NCBI RefSeq assembly: GCF_028282165.1
Contig: NZ_JANQIM010000041.1
Coordinates: 1-64,000, forward strand
Reading direction: 5' to 3'
DNA: 64,000 bases
From: Winogradskyella sp.
GTDB taxonomy: Bacteria; Bacteroidota; Bacteroidia; Flavobacteriales; Flavobacteriaceae
Shown here: positions 26,235 to 34,499 of the stretch, piece after piece
Numbering within the stretch: the first letter of the stretch is position 1
Layout: every line of letters begins with the position of its first letter
The notes under the pieces: model-generated
The model's input: only the letters and a program-made list of their open reading frames with translations
Told to the model about the DNA's origin: nothing
Databases searched by the model: none
Translations under genes and position numbers: made by a program

Positions 26235-27584
26235 TTATTTTTGACCTTGCGATAGTTGTTTTTTCCCAGTACTGAAATCTTTGGTGATTACGGCACGATC
26301 ATATTCTTCTCCTAAGGTAGTATAGGCTACATAGGTTAGCGTATTATTTTCAACAGTAATGACCTGAAAAAATTGAGTCTGTTCAGCTGCCTTATCCAGC
26401 TGGTAGCCCTGAGCAGAATATGCTTTCATTTGCGCTTTATCCAATTCGTATTGCTTAGGGCCACTAACAGATGTAACGTATATGGTACCTAGATTATCTG
26501 TGTTTTCAGAATCTGTAGTCCTCATTGGGACATGGCCTCTTGCATAAGTGTGGTCATGACCATTAAGCACTAGATCTACATTGTATTTATCAAGGAGTGG
26601 TTTCCAGTTTTCGCGAGCAAACTGAAAGTCGCGTCCCTTGGCAGGTGAAAAAATGGAATGATGGCAAGTAATGATTTTCCATTTGGCAGTGCAATTTTTT
26701 AATTGTTCCTCAATATGTTTCGTCTGTATTTCGAGCTCATCGTTAGAGTTAAGAACAATAATTCGAATATCTTGATAATCTACAGTATATACAGTTTCGT
26801 GTAATTTTGAATCTAAATTCTTTTCAATAGGTAAAGTGAATTGTGGTCGCCATTGGATAGAAAGCTTTCTCGATTCTCCTTTTTCCAAAGGCCTGAACTC
26901 ATGATTTCCAACGACAGGTATTGCCGTCCATTGACTATGTATAAAACCACCTGCTTTATACCATTCAGCCCATTCGTGGTCTGTATGCGCATTATTTATT
27001 AGATCGCCTGCATGAACTACAAATGAGGCGTTTGGTGCTGTTTGGTAGGCCATACGAATTACCCTTGACCAATGATTTAAAACATCGTTCTGGGCATCAC
27101 CAAAGTATACAAACTGGGTTGGTGCATAGGCTGTTTTTGCGGTGCGAAACTGTATCCACTCAGACCAATACTCATCACCATCACCATCACCGACACGATA
27201 GGCATACAAGGTATTAGGTTTTAGCCCATCAAATATCACACTATGGTAATTAACAAGCAACGATGCATTTGCTTTGTATAAACCTAGATCAAACTGTTCT
27301 GTAGTAGCATCCTTGGTAATTGCATCTGCGGTAAATTCTGAATTCTCTGTCGCTTCTGCGATTTGGGCAACAGCTTTCGTAATGTTTGTACTAGTACGCC
27401 ATGTAACCGCCCGACGCGTAGCTGGATCGCCATGAAATGTTAATATTATTCTATCTGGATCTCTGCTCGGTATTTCCCAGTGATGAAGACCTTCGTGCTC
27501 ATGTTGATGTTGAGCGTTAAGCGGGAATACTGAGAAAACTATTAAAACTGTGATATAAAATGCTAAATGATTAAAAGAAGTCAT
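26235..27584 (-). CDS. Purple acid phosphatase-like metallophosphoesterase, secreted
   Basis: A 449-residue protein with a signal peptide (FPLNAQ). An N-terminal fibronectin-like domain of the purple acid phosphatase type covers residues 35-140 (PDRIILTFHGDPATRRAVTW; LYAYRVGDGDGDEYWSEW). The catalytic dimetal domain shows all the ligand blocks in order: YFGDAQND, VVHAGDLINN, VVGNHEF, CHHSIF and NGHDHTYAR. It should split phosphate esters outside the cytoplasm. The usual tyrosine after the second GD block (GDLSYA) is not present (GDLINN), so the purple Fe-Tyr charge-transfer type is uncertain. Confidence 0.88.
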   Translation of the reverse strand: MTSFNHLAFYITVLIVFSVFPLNAQHQHEHEGLHHWEIPSRDPDRIILTFHGDPATRRAVTWRTSTNITKAVAQIAEATENSEFTADAITKDATTEQFDLGLYKANASLLVNYHSVIFDGLKPNTLYAYRVGDGDGDEYWSEWIQFRTAKTAYAPTQFVYFGDAQNDVLNHWSRVIRMAYQTAPNASFVVHAGDLINNAHTDHEWAEWYKAGGFIHSQWTAIPVVGNHEFRPLEKGESRKLSIQWRPQFTLPIEKNLDSKLHETVYTVDYQDIRIIVLNSNDELEIQTKHIEEQLKNCTAKWKIITCHHSIFSPAKGRDFQFARENWKPLLDKYNVDLVLNGHDHTYARGHVPMRTTDSENTDNLGTIYVTSVSGPKQYELDKAQMKAYSAQGYQLDKAAEQTQFFQVITVENNTLTYVAYTTLGEEYDRAVITKDFSTGKKQLSQGQK

Positions 27585-27926
27585 TATTTAATTTTTTTGG
27601 ATAGCTAGTTAGTTAATACTATGTGAAAATAAGAATTAGTAAGCTATGTCTAGCCCGAAGGTTTTTTATGTATTGGTTAAATATTTGTAAAGTTATAAAC
27701 GCAAATTGTATTTGTCAATTATGAATATAGAAAGTTGCAAACAAAAAAATTGATGTATCTCGCAAACGATTAGTTTTATTGAAGTCAACCGTTATGTTCC
27801 CAGTACGGTTTTAGCTTTAAAACTATCTTGGGTGATAATACCCACTCGAAGTGACATTGAATTATTTTTTGATGACATTTATTTTGAGCTTCGATGTCAT
27901 AGTGTATAACAAAAACTAACACAATT
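27585..27926. other. 342-bp divergent intergenic region
   Basis: This gap separates two divergent genes. It holds a small hairpin (AACCGT 27787-27792 with ACGGTT 27805-27810) and a 13-base repeat arm (27843-27855). The direct surroundings are AT-rich. No tRNA, riboswitch or convincing ORF is seen. Confidence 0.6.
27843..27855 (+). repeat. Arm of a palindromic intergenic repeat
   Basis: CACTCGAAGTGAC matches the outer arm (ACTCGAAGTGAC at 55977-55988) of the palindromic element at 55848-55988. A distorted second arm is GAGCTTCGATGTCA near 27886-27899. Confidence 0.5.
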
Positions 27927-28442
27927 ATGAAAGCTAAAATTCAATCACTAATTTTTCTGGTTCTATGTTTTTTAATGGCATCATGTTCTTCGGATGATGA
28001 TGGTAATGTAACCTTAACACCAGAGGGTAAATGGCTCGTTACATCACTTTTAATAGAATCTTCTTTTGATTTTGATGGCGATGGTAATGCATCTAGGGAT
28101 ATGTTTCAAGAAACGTCTTGCTACGATGGTAATAGTATTGAATTCTTTGATAACGATGAGGTAGAAATAGACGTAGATTTAGCTTACATTTTTATAGATG
28201 ATGACAACCAGCACGATGTGGAATGTCAGAGTGGTTTTGGTCTTACGTCAACTTGGACACAAAATGGAAATACCATTACCGTAGTCAATGAGTTTAATGA
28301 AGATGATCTTACGGGAACAATTTCTGGCAATACCATAACACTTACAATTGAAGAGGGTTTTGAAATAGAATTCTATGATAGCGTAAATGATGCCATTATA
28401 TATGTAGAAGAAGACTTTACCATTATATTCACTAAAATGTAA
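27927..28442 (+). CDS. Lipocalin-like surface lipoprotein, function unknown
   Basis: A 171-residue lipoprotein (lipobox MASC, Cys20) followed by SSDDDGN, an acidic stretch of the type linked to surface export in flavobacteria. The mature part is small, acidic and all-beta, with the lipocalin-like opening GKWLVTSLLIES and the turn TWTQNGNTITVVNE seen in Bacteroidota lipocalin-like proteins. Ligand unknown. It stands alone; the convergent Sir2 gene ends 11 bp away. Confidence 0.78.
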   Translation: MKAKIQSLIFLVLCFLMASCSSDDDGNVTLTPEGKWLVTSLLIESSFDFDGDGNASRDMFQETSCYDGNSIEFFDNDEVEIDVDLAYIFIDDDNQHDVECQSGFGLTSTWTQNGNTITVVNEFNEDDLTGTISGNTITLTIEEGFEIEFYDSVNDAIIYVEEDFTIIFTKM

Positions 28443-28453
28443 AGCTAAATCTG

Positions 28454-29125
28454 CTATAAAATATCTAGTATATCCCTCATACCTGCTGTTGCTGTTTTTG
28501 CAATAATCTTAATTTTGGAATTACGAACTATAGCAGGTTTGGGATCGATATAAAAAATACGAGTGTCTGGTTGCACATAATTAATTAAACTGGCAGCAGG
28601 ATATACTTGCATACTCGTACCAATGATAAGTAAGATGTCTGCCGCATAGCAGATTTTTATGGCGATATCCATCATTGGTACATCTTCACCAAACCAAACA
28701 ATATGTGGACGTAATTGGTAACCTTTTGCACAAGTGTCACCAAGATTAATATCTTCTGTCCAAACTTTGATATCTTTTGGGTTTCCGGTACTACGTACTT
28801 TTTTTAGTTCACCATGCAAATGTACCACATCGCTACTACCAGCACGTTCGTGCAAATCATCTACATTTTGTGTTACAACAGTAACTTTGTAATTGTCTTC
28901 CAAGGCTGCAATATCCTTATGGGCTTGATTGGGTTCTACCTCTTTCAGTTGACGACGTCTTTGATTGTAAAAATCTAAAACCAACTCAGGGTTTTGCCTA
29001 AAGCCCTCTGGGGAAGCTACTTTCATAACATCATGCCCCTCCCATAAGCCATCGTGGTCTCTAAAGGTTTTTACACCGCTTTCAGCACTCATGCCCGCAC
29101 CTGTTAATACAACGACATGTTTCAT
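28454..29125 (-). CDS. cobB: NAD-dependent protein deacylase, Sir2/CobB type
   Basis: Sir2 enzymes remove acyl groups from lysine using NAD. The protein shows GAGMSAESGVKTFRDHDGLW (NAD binding), TQNVDDLHERAG, catalytic HLHGEL, RPHIVWFGE and IIGTSMQVYPAASL. YNQRRRQ carries the Tyr and Arg (YxxR) that in class III sirtuins bind succinyl or malonyl groups, so desuccinylation or demalonylation is likely. The four zinc cysteines expected between HGEL and RPHIVWFGE are missing; only one Cys remains there. The ATG at 29125 (MKHVVVLTG) is preferred to one three codons upstream. Single gene. Confidence 0.9.
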   Translation of the reverse strand: MKHVVVLTGAGMSAESGVKTFRDHDGLWEGHDVMKVASPEGFRQNPELVLDFYNQRRRQLKEVEPNQAHKDIAALEDNYKVTVVTQNVDDLHERAGSSDVVHLHGELKKVRSTGNPKDIKVWTEDINLGDTCAKGYQLRPHIVWFGEDVPMMDIAIKICYAADILLIIGTSMQVYPAASLINYVQPDTRIFYIDPKPAIVRNSKIKIIAKTATAGMRDILDIL

Positions 29126-29271
29126 TAATTTCATTTTTATGTTAAAAATAGGAATTAAAAGGTCATTGCTAGCATTACTGAAATCAAAAATATGTTTTGG
29201 TTAAAAGTATTTTGTAAAGCAATCTTTTGACTATTATGGCATATCAGTCTTAAATAGATGACTCTATCACT

Positions 29272-29302
29272 TTGTTCCTCGTAATAACATTCTGTATTTT
29301 TG
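29272..29302 (+). promoter_or_regulatory. Bacteroidota-type promoter of trmH
   Basis: TTG (29272-29274) and TATTTTTG (29295-29302) are 20 bases apart. The expected start of transcription is about at the ATG (29307), so the mRNA may be leaderless or nearly so. Confidence 0.65.
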
Positions 29303-29306
29303 GAAT

Positions 29307-29963
29307 ATGTCGGATTTAAAATTACTAGAATATTTAGAAACCTATCTTACCGAAAACCGTAAAGAACGTTTTAGGAAAGTATTGGCACAACGAACCAAGC
29401 ATTTTACAGTAGCAACAGAAGATGTTTATCAGTTGCATAACACAAGTGCGGTCATTCGTTCTTGTGATATATTTGGCATACAGGAGGTTAATATTGTAGA
29501 AGAAATCAATGCTAAGCGCATCGATAGGGAAATTGCAATGGGAGCTCAAAAATGGGTAGATTTAAACCGTTACCATACCACCAAATCTTGTATAGACGAC
29601 CTAAGGTCTAAAGGCTATCAAATTGTAGCAACGAGTCCACATGCCGATAATTACGATTTAATTGATTTTGATATTTCAGTAAAATCCTGTTTTTTCTTCG
29701 GAAGAGAAACGGAAGGGTTATCGCAACAGGTGTTGGATGAGGCAGATTCCTTCTTAAAGATTCCTATGTTTGGATTTACCGAAAGTTTAAATATATCGGT
29801 TTCTGCAGCCATTATTTTACAGCACGTCACTTCAAAAATGCGCAAGTCAGATATAAATTGGCAATTGACCGAAACGGAGTTGATCGAAAAACGATTTGAC
29901 TGGATAAAGAAAACCATAAAAAATTACGATACAATTGTTAAACGCTATCAATCCCAACACTAA
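29307..29963 (+). CDS. trmH: tRNA (guanosine-2'-O-)-methyltransferase, TrmH family
   Basis: A 218-residue SPOUT methyltransferase; TrmH methylates the ribose of G18 in many tRNAs using S-adenosylmethionine. Signatures: NTSAVIRSCDIFGIQEV (motif 1), FFFGRETEGLSQQVLDEAD (motif 2) and IPMFGFTESLNISVSAAIIL (motif 3, cofactor knot). Residues 1-25 and the C-terminal helix (WQLTETELIEKRFDWI) match the TrmH subfamily rather than RlmB. It is a single gene with its own promoter. Confidence 0.93.
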   Translation: MSDLKLLEYLETYLTENRKERFRKVLAQRTKHFTVATEDVYQLHNTSAVIRSCDIFGIQEVNIVEEINAKRIDREIAMGAQKWVDLNRYHTTKSCIDDLRSKGYQIVATSPHADNYDLIDFDISVKSCFFFGRETEGLSQQVLDEADSFLKIPMFGFTESLNISVSAAIILQHVTSKMRKSDINWQLTETELIEKRFDWIKKTIKNYDTIVKRYQSQH

Positions 29964-30003
29964 TTTTTGTAATTTTAAGTACTAACTAAAAAATCAGAGT
30001 ATT

Positions 30004-30534
30004 ATGATGATTGTACTTTACATTGTCCTAGGGATTATGGCTATTTTTTTATTGCTCGTAATGGTTGCTCCAAAAACATATAATGTAAGCAGAAGCATTG
30101 CTATTAATAAACCAATTAATGAGGTTTTCAATTATTTAAAACATATAAAGAATCAAGACGAATGGTCACCATGGAAAAAGAAAGATCCAAATATGAAACA
30201 AGAGCATATTGGTACTGATGGCGAAGTGGGTTTTATTGCAAAATGGGAAGGCAATAAAGAGGTTGGAACTGGTGAACAGGAAATCGTTTCCATTAGCGAG
30301 AATAAATCCATAAATAGTCAACTGCGTTTTTATAAGCCATGGAAATCCCAATCAGATGCATATATAACTACTCGCGAACTTGATGCTATGTCTACAGAGG
30401 TCGTTTGGGGCTTTTCCGGTGTCAATAAACCGCCTTCAAACATTTTCTTTCTGTTTTTTAACATGGATAAAACGGTAGGAAAGGATTTTGAAGAAGGCTT
30501 AAGCGATTTAAAACAAATTTTAGAATCCCGATAA
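30004..30534 (+). CDS. SRPBCC (START/Bet v1-like) family protein, membrane-anchored
   Basis: A 176-residue protein with an N-terminal membrane segment (residues 2-22) and a Bet v1-like domain: VSRSIAINKPINEVFNYLKHIKNQDEWSPWKKKDPNM at 30-65 (landmark WSPW), then ADITTRELDA-like strands and VVWGFSGVN. This fold forms a cavity for hydrophobic molecules; the ligand is unknown. It is the first of three small genes on the + strand (30004-31377) that are close but not overlapping. Confidence 0.84.
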   Translation: MMIVLYIVLGIMAIFLLLVMVAPKTYNVSRSIAINKPINEVFNYLKHIKNQDEWSPWKKKDPNMKQEHIGTDGEVGFIAKWEGNKEVGTGEQEIVSISENKSINSQLRFYKPWKSQSDAYITTRELDAMSTEVVWGFSGVNKPPSNIFFLFFNMDKTVGKDFEEGLSDLKQILESR

Positions 30535-30573
30535 GGTGCAATCCCCTTGTCATTTTAACTAAATCAAGAAATT

Positions 30574-30987
30574 ATGAAATGTGATGTTTATCTTTCCTTT
30601 GATGGCAATTGCGAAGAAGCGATGGCCTTTTACAAGGATATTTTTGATGGAGAATATATGATGGTAATGCGTTATAAAGATGGTCCACCAGAATATAGTA
30701 AACCAGAAATTGAGAATAAGATTATGCACGTCACCATGACCTTTGGTAATGGTTGCGAATTGAAAGCATCAGACGATTACTTTATGCCAATAAATAAAGG
30801 CAATAACTATCATGTTAGTGTAGCTGCTGATGATGAAGAACAAGGTTATGCCATTTTTTCTGGGTTAATGGAAGGAGGTGAAGTGGCCATGCCGTTTGAA
30901 GAGGTATTTTGGGGCGGAAAATTTGGAAGTGGAACGGATAAGTTTGGAATTCAGTGGATGGTAAGTTCACCAGATGAAAGTAATTAA
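30574..30987 (+). CDS. VOC family protein, PhnB-like
   Basis: A 137-residue cytoplasmic protein of the vicinal oxygen chelate fold, PhnB-like branch: YLSFDGNCEEAMAFYKDIFDGE, FGNGCELKASDDY and a C-terminal WGGKFGSGTDKFGIQW. PhnB-like proteins have lost obvious catalytic residues in many cases, and their function is not known. It is 39 bp after the SRPBCC gene. Confidence 0.86.
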   Translation: MKCDVYLSFDGNCEEAMAFYKDIFDGEYMMVMRYKDGPPEYSKPEIENKIMHVTMTFGNGCELKASDDYFMPINKGNNYHVSVAADDEEQGYAIFSGLMEGGEVAMPFEEVFWGGKFGSGTDKFGIQWMVSSPDESN

Positions 30988-31011
30988 ATAAAGAGTAAAA
31001 AATGTAAATAT

Positions 31012-31377
31012 ATGATGGTAGGTTGGTTTGAAATTCCGGTTAATAGTATGACCCGCGCAAAAGCCTTTTACGAAGCGGTGTTTAAAATTGAAGTGAAAGA
31101 GGTTGATTTTGGTGGATTGAAGATGGGATGGTTCCCTCATGATGAAAGCGCTCATGGCGCTACAGGAACTCTTGTAAAACAAGAATCTTATGTACCTTGC
31201 CAAGATGGGACCTTGGTCTACTTTATGAGTGAGGATGTACAAAATGAATTGGATAGAGTAGAGGATGCAGGAGGAAAAATCTATCAAGGAAAAACCAAAA
31301 TTTCTGATGAACATGGTTATATGGGGGTGTTTATAGATACTGAAGGAAATCGGGTGGCGTTACATTCAAATGCTTAG
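31012..31377 (+). CDS. VOC family protein, glyoxalase/bleomycin-resistance-like
   Basis: A 121-residue VOC protein: WFEIPVNSMTRAKAFYEAVF at the start, LKMGWFPHDESAHGATGTLV, and a C-terminal GYMGVFIDTEGNRVALHS with the usual metal-site glutamate replaced in part. Members range from dioxygenases to detoxifying isomerases; no substrate can be assigned. It is 24 bp downstream of another VOC gene. Confidence 0.86.
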   Translation: MMVGWFEIPVNSMTRAKAFYEAVFKIEVKEVDFGGLKMGWFPHDESAHGATGTLVKQESYVPCQDGTLVYFMSEDVQNELDRVEDAGGKIYQGKTKISDEHGYMGVFIDTEGNRVALHSNA

Positions 31378-31382
31378 TAGCA

Positions 31383-32192
31383 CTAAGCCTTGTCTTTCTT
31401 TTTCTTCTTTTTTCGCTCTTTGCTACGTTGAATCACTTTATATTCCTCGTAACATTCGCTGATGGCATCCAGTATTTGAAGATCGTTGGCCGTATTAATG
31501 AATTCTTTGGAATAGTTACACTGATTGACGATTTCATCTAAGTCGTATTTGGTAACCTGAAGTAAAACCATAAGCATTTCCCTGTCGAAACGTTTAGCGA
31601 GTTGGTTTCTTATTTCGTCATCTTCCTTGATCTTCTTGAGTTTTTGCATTTCGTTGGGCTTCTTGCCAAACATTTTATATAGGAAGTCTGCAGGATTAAA
31701 TATGGCTCCCAACACTTTGGTAGCAATATTGGTTTTTCCGCCTTCATAAGCTTTACCGTATAAGCCAGAAATTCGGTATTGGTTACTGTTACGAATAGGG
31801 ACTTGCTTCATATCTACTTCAAGATAGCCCGTGAGTTGTAAAGATTTTACGGTTACTTCCTCTAGGGCAAGCGCCAATTCGGTCATAACAATCTCGGTAT
31901 TGCCATATTTTAACCAATCATTGGTAACCCTAACTTTAATGGATTTGTAGCCTATGTAAGAAAGGTGTAAGGTATCGTTGGCTTTGGCCTTTATTTCAAA
32001 GGCACCATCGTCATCCGTTGCGGTACCAACTACCTGATTGATATTCACAATATTTACTTCGCTCAGAGGCCCTTTGGTTGTAGAACTTTTAATAGTTCCC
32101 TTTACGGTTTCAGGCAATTTGGTGGCAGTACTGTCTTGACTATAGCTATGAACTGTAGTAACACATAAAAATATTGCTAGTAAATATCGCAT
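31383..32192 (-). CDS. Carboxypeptidase-like regulatory domain protein, secreted
   Basis: A 269-residue protein with a signal peptide (ends HSYSQ). Residues 28-115 form a CarboxypepD_reg-like beta-sandwich (VKGTIKSSTTKGPLSEVNIV; GTATDDDGAFEIKA; LHLSYIGYKSIKV), the module found at the start of SusC receptors, here without any barrel. The rest is helical, ending in a run of lysines. It is likely a periplasmic or outer-membrane-associated protein of unknown function, with many homologues in flavobacteria. Confidence 0.83.
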   Translation of the reverse strand: MRYLLAIFLCVTTVHSYSQDSTATKLPETVKGTIKSSTTKGPLSEVNIVNINQVVGTATDDDGAFEIKAKANDTLHLSYIGYKSIKVRVTNDWLKYGNTEIVMTELALALEEVTVKSLQLTGYLEVDMKQVPIRNSNQYRISGLYGKAYEGGKTNIATKVLGAIFNPADFLYKMFGKKPNEMQKLKKIKEDDEIRNQLAKRFDREMLMVLLQVTKYDLDEIVNQCNYSKEFINTANDLQILDAISECYEEYKVIQRSKERKKKKKKDKA

Positions 32193-32329
32193 TTGTTGTA
32201 ATTACGTTGTAAAGTTAGTAAAGAAAACGGATTTAGTGCCTGCAATTCGTCGATTTGACTAAATATTAACAGCATTAGAACAAATTCTAAGCCAAAATGA
32301 ATTCATCTCTCCTCAAAACAATAATTGTC

Positions 32330-34102
32330 TCATTTTCTTCGCGAGCGGCGAGGTCTATCAGATGTAGAGCGTCTGTTTCTCCTTGATTCACTAGATCTTC
32401 TTTTACCTGATCCTTCACTTCTTCTAGAGCGCCTTTCTCCTCTTGGTTTTTCGTCGCGATCTTTTTTACTGCGCTTTTTATCGCGTCTTCCACCAGTACT
32501 ACGACCTCTATTCTCTGTAATTTCGACATTCACAAAACGACCGTTATATTTAAAATCGGTGAAAAATGTCAAGACCTTTTCTTGCAACTCTTTTTCAGTA
32601 TTAAAAAATGAGAAACTGTCTTTAACATCGACTTTAAAAACATCATCTCTACCCAATTCTAGTACAGCCTTTAAAAAATCCTTTAGGGACATCCAATCAA
32701 AACCATCTTTACGACCTACATTAATGAAATAACGTGTTTCATCAGATGATCGCTCTTTACTGCTACTTTCATTTGATGCAGAAATGTTTAAATCCTTTGA
32801 ATCCTTGTAATAGTTGAAGAATCTGGTAAATTCTACCGAGAAGAACTTCTTAATCAATTCTTCTTTGCCCGTATCTTCAAACAATTCGTTTATGCTATCA
32901 AGATATGTGTCAATTTCATGGTTTACTTCAGTATTGTGGACTTTATTGGCCAAGCTCATCAATTGCACTTCACAGATTTCCATGCCAGACGGTATGTCTT
33001 TCTTTTCAAATTGCTTTTTTATGATGCGCTCTATGCTCTTTATTTTTCGCACTTCACTTTTGGCCACAATCACCATGGACACACCAGTTTTACCAGCACG
33101 CCCAGTACGTCCAGAACGATGTGTATAGGTCTCAATCTCATCGGGTAATTGATAATTGATCACATGGGTTATATCATCAACATCAATACCACGAGCCGCA
33201 ACATCGGTTGCTACTAGCATTTGAATTTGCTTGTTTCTGAAGGATTTCATCACCAAATCGCGTTGATTTTGACTCAAATCGCCATGCAAGGCTCCAGCAC
33301 TGTAACCGTCTTCGACCAGTTTTTCAGCCACACGTTGCGTATCGCGCTTAGTTCTGCAGAAAATCACCGAGAAAATATCTGGATTAGCATCAGCTAAGCG
33401 TTTTAGTGCTAAGTAACGATCACGACCATTTACTAAATAGTATTCGTGAGACACCTGATTGGTACTTTCGTTTTTATTGCCAACGGTAATTTCAATAGGA
33501 TCGTACATAAACTTTTTGGCAATGGAAGCGACTTCCCTCGGCATGGTTGCCGAAAATAGCCATGTACTTTTATCCATTGGGGTATGCGATAAAATATCTG
33601 TAATATCCTCGTAAAAACCCATATTGAGCATTTCGTCGGCCTCATCTAAAACACTGTATTGAATTTTTGAAATGTCAACCAATTTTCGACTAATCATATC
33701 CTTCATGCGACCAGGAGTGGCTACCACAATTTGTGCTCCTTTTTTAATCTGTTTAGCCTGCTCAGTAACACTAGCTCCACCATAAATAGCTACAACATTA
33801 AAACCTTTACAGTATTTACCATAAAGCTTTAACTCGTTGGTGATCTGTAGACAAAGCTCGCGCGTAGGTGAGAGGATAAGGCCTTGCGTGGTTCTGCTGT
33901 TAATGTCAATATTTTGTAGCATTGGAAACCCAAAGGCTGCTGTTTTGCCAGTACCTGTTTGTGCCAGTGCGACGAGATCACGTTCTTCGTCTAATAAAAC
34001 CGGAATGGCTTTTTGTTGGACTTCACTAGGCGTTACGAAGCCTAAATCGGCAATAGCATGGAGAAGGTCTTCGTTAAGACCGAGTTCTTGGAATGTACTC
34101 AT
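32330..34102 (-). CDS. DEAD-box ATP-dependent RNA helicase with basic tail
   Basis: A DEAD-box helicase of 590 residues from the ATG at 34102 (MSTFQELGL); an upstream ATG at 34165 would add 21 unrelated residues. Motifs in order: PSEVQQKAIP (Q), AQTGTGKTAAF, PTRELCLQI, TPGRMKD, DEAD, SATMP, ATDVAARGID and HRSGRTGRAG. After the helicase core, residues about 470-540 form a DbpA-type RNA-binding domain (RYFINVGRKDGFDW). The last 55 residues are Arg/Lys/Ser rich and disordered. These enzymes (CsdA/DeaD type) unwind RNA in ribosome assembly and cold response. It has a long structured leader. Confidence 0.94.
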   Translation of the reverse strand: MSTFQELGLNEDLLHAIADLGFVTPSEVQQKAIPVLLDEERDLVALAQTGTGKTAAFGFPMLQNIDINSRTTQGLILSPTRELCLQITNELKLYGKYCKGFNVVAIYGGASVTEQAKQIKKGAQIVVATPGRMKDMISRKLVDISKIQYSVLDEADEMLNMGFYEDITDILSHTPMDKSTWLFSATMPREVASIAKKFMYDPIEITVGNKNESTNQVSHEYYLVNGRDRYLALKRLADANPDIFSVIFCRTKRDTQRVAEKLVEDGYSAGALHGDLSQNQRDLVMKSFRNKQIQMLVATDVAARGIDVDDITHVINYQLPDEIETYTHRSGRTGRAGKTGVSMVIVAKSEVRKIKSIERIIKKQFEKKDIPSGMEICEVQLMSLANKVHNTEVNHEIDTYLDSINELFEDTGKEELIKKFFSVEFTRFFNYYKDSKDLNISASNESSSKERSSDETRYFINVGRKDGFDWMSLKDFLKAVLELGRDDVFKVDVKDSFSFFNTEKELQEKVLTFFTDFKYNGRFVNVEITENRGRSTGGRRDKKRSKKDRDEKPRGERRSRRSEGSGKRRSSESRRNRRSTSDRPRRSRRK

Positions 34103-34317
34103 TCTTGTTTGTAATGTATGCGATAAAATGACGTTGTGTTGTATAAGAAGCGTATCGACATACATACATTTAACCCTAGCCTACTTCGCCGTAGTTGCCT
34201 TTAGGCTGTGAAGGCTGAAAACTTCTGATAACACCTCCTCACTCTGAGGACTTGGTGAAACTCAAATTTACAAAGCAAATTTTGTCAGTTCAACTTGAGT
34301 TTCAGGGCGCAAAGATA
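34103..34317 (-). promoter_or_regulatory. Promoter element and structured 5' leader of the DEAD-box helicase gene
   Basis: On the - strand, TATCTTTG (34310-34317) fits the -7 element, placing transcription start near 34303 and a leader of about 200 nt. It contains three stem-loops: AAACTCAA/TTGAGTTT (34258-34265 with 34295-34302), CACC-TCCTCA/TGAGGA-GGTG (34232-34257) and AGCCTA/TAGGCT (34178-34183 with 34202-34207). No clear -33 element was found. Confidence 0.5.
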
Positions 34318-34350
34318 GACTTTTAATTGGATTTATAATTTCGATATACA

Positions 34351-34395
34351 TATTAAAAAAAGCTGACTCGTATATTTTATACAAGTCAGCTTTTG
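34351..34395 (-). terminator. Terminator of the lipoprotein gene at 34500-35273
   Basis: A long hairpin (about 34357-34373 with 34377-34393, one mismatch) is followed on the - strand by seven T. It lies about 105 bp after the stop codon of the lipoprotein gene. The + strand side ends in TTTTGATAAA and is weaker. Confidence 0.72.
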
Positions 34396-34499
34396 ATAAA
34401 AAAATGATTTTATGTCTAATGCAAAGGCAAAATGCTTTTTTCTAGAAAGCTTAATATGCTTTAAGAAGAATCACTTCTGCTGATACATTTTCATTAAAC

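Noticed and set aside
26097..26255. A 52-codon frame (starts MSKPSRPFRVLSDGL) between two genes
   Set aside because: It overlaps the end of the phosphatase gene on the other strand, has no signal or promoter and no family that I recognise; support is too weak.
27023..27217. A His-rich frame with a run of six His
   Set aside because: It is antisense to the phosphatase gene. The His run mirrors a DNA triplet repeat that encodes GDGDGD on the real strand.
32325..32732. A leucine- and arginine-rich frame on the + strand
   Set aside because: It is the antisense shadow of the Arg/Ser-rich tail of the DEAD-box helicase.
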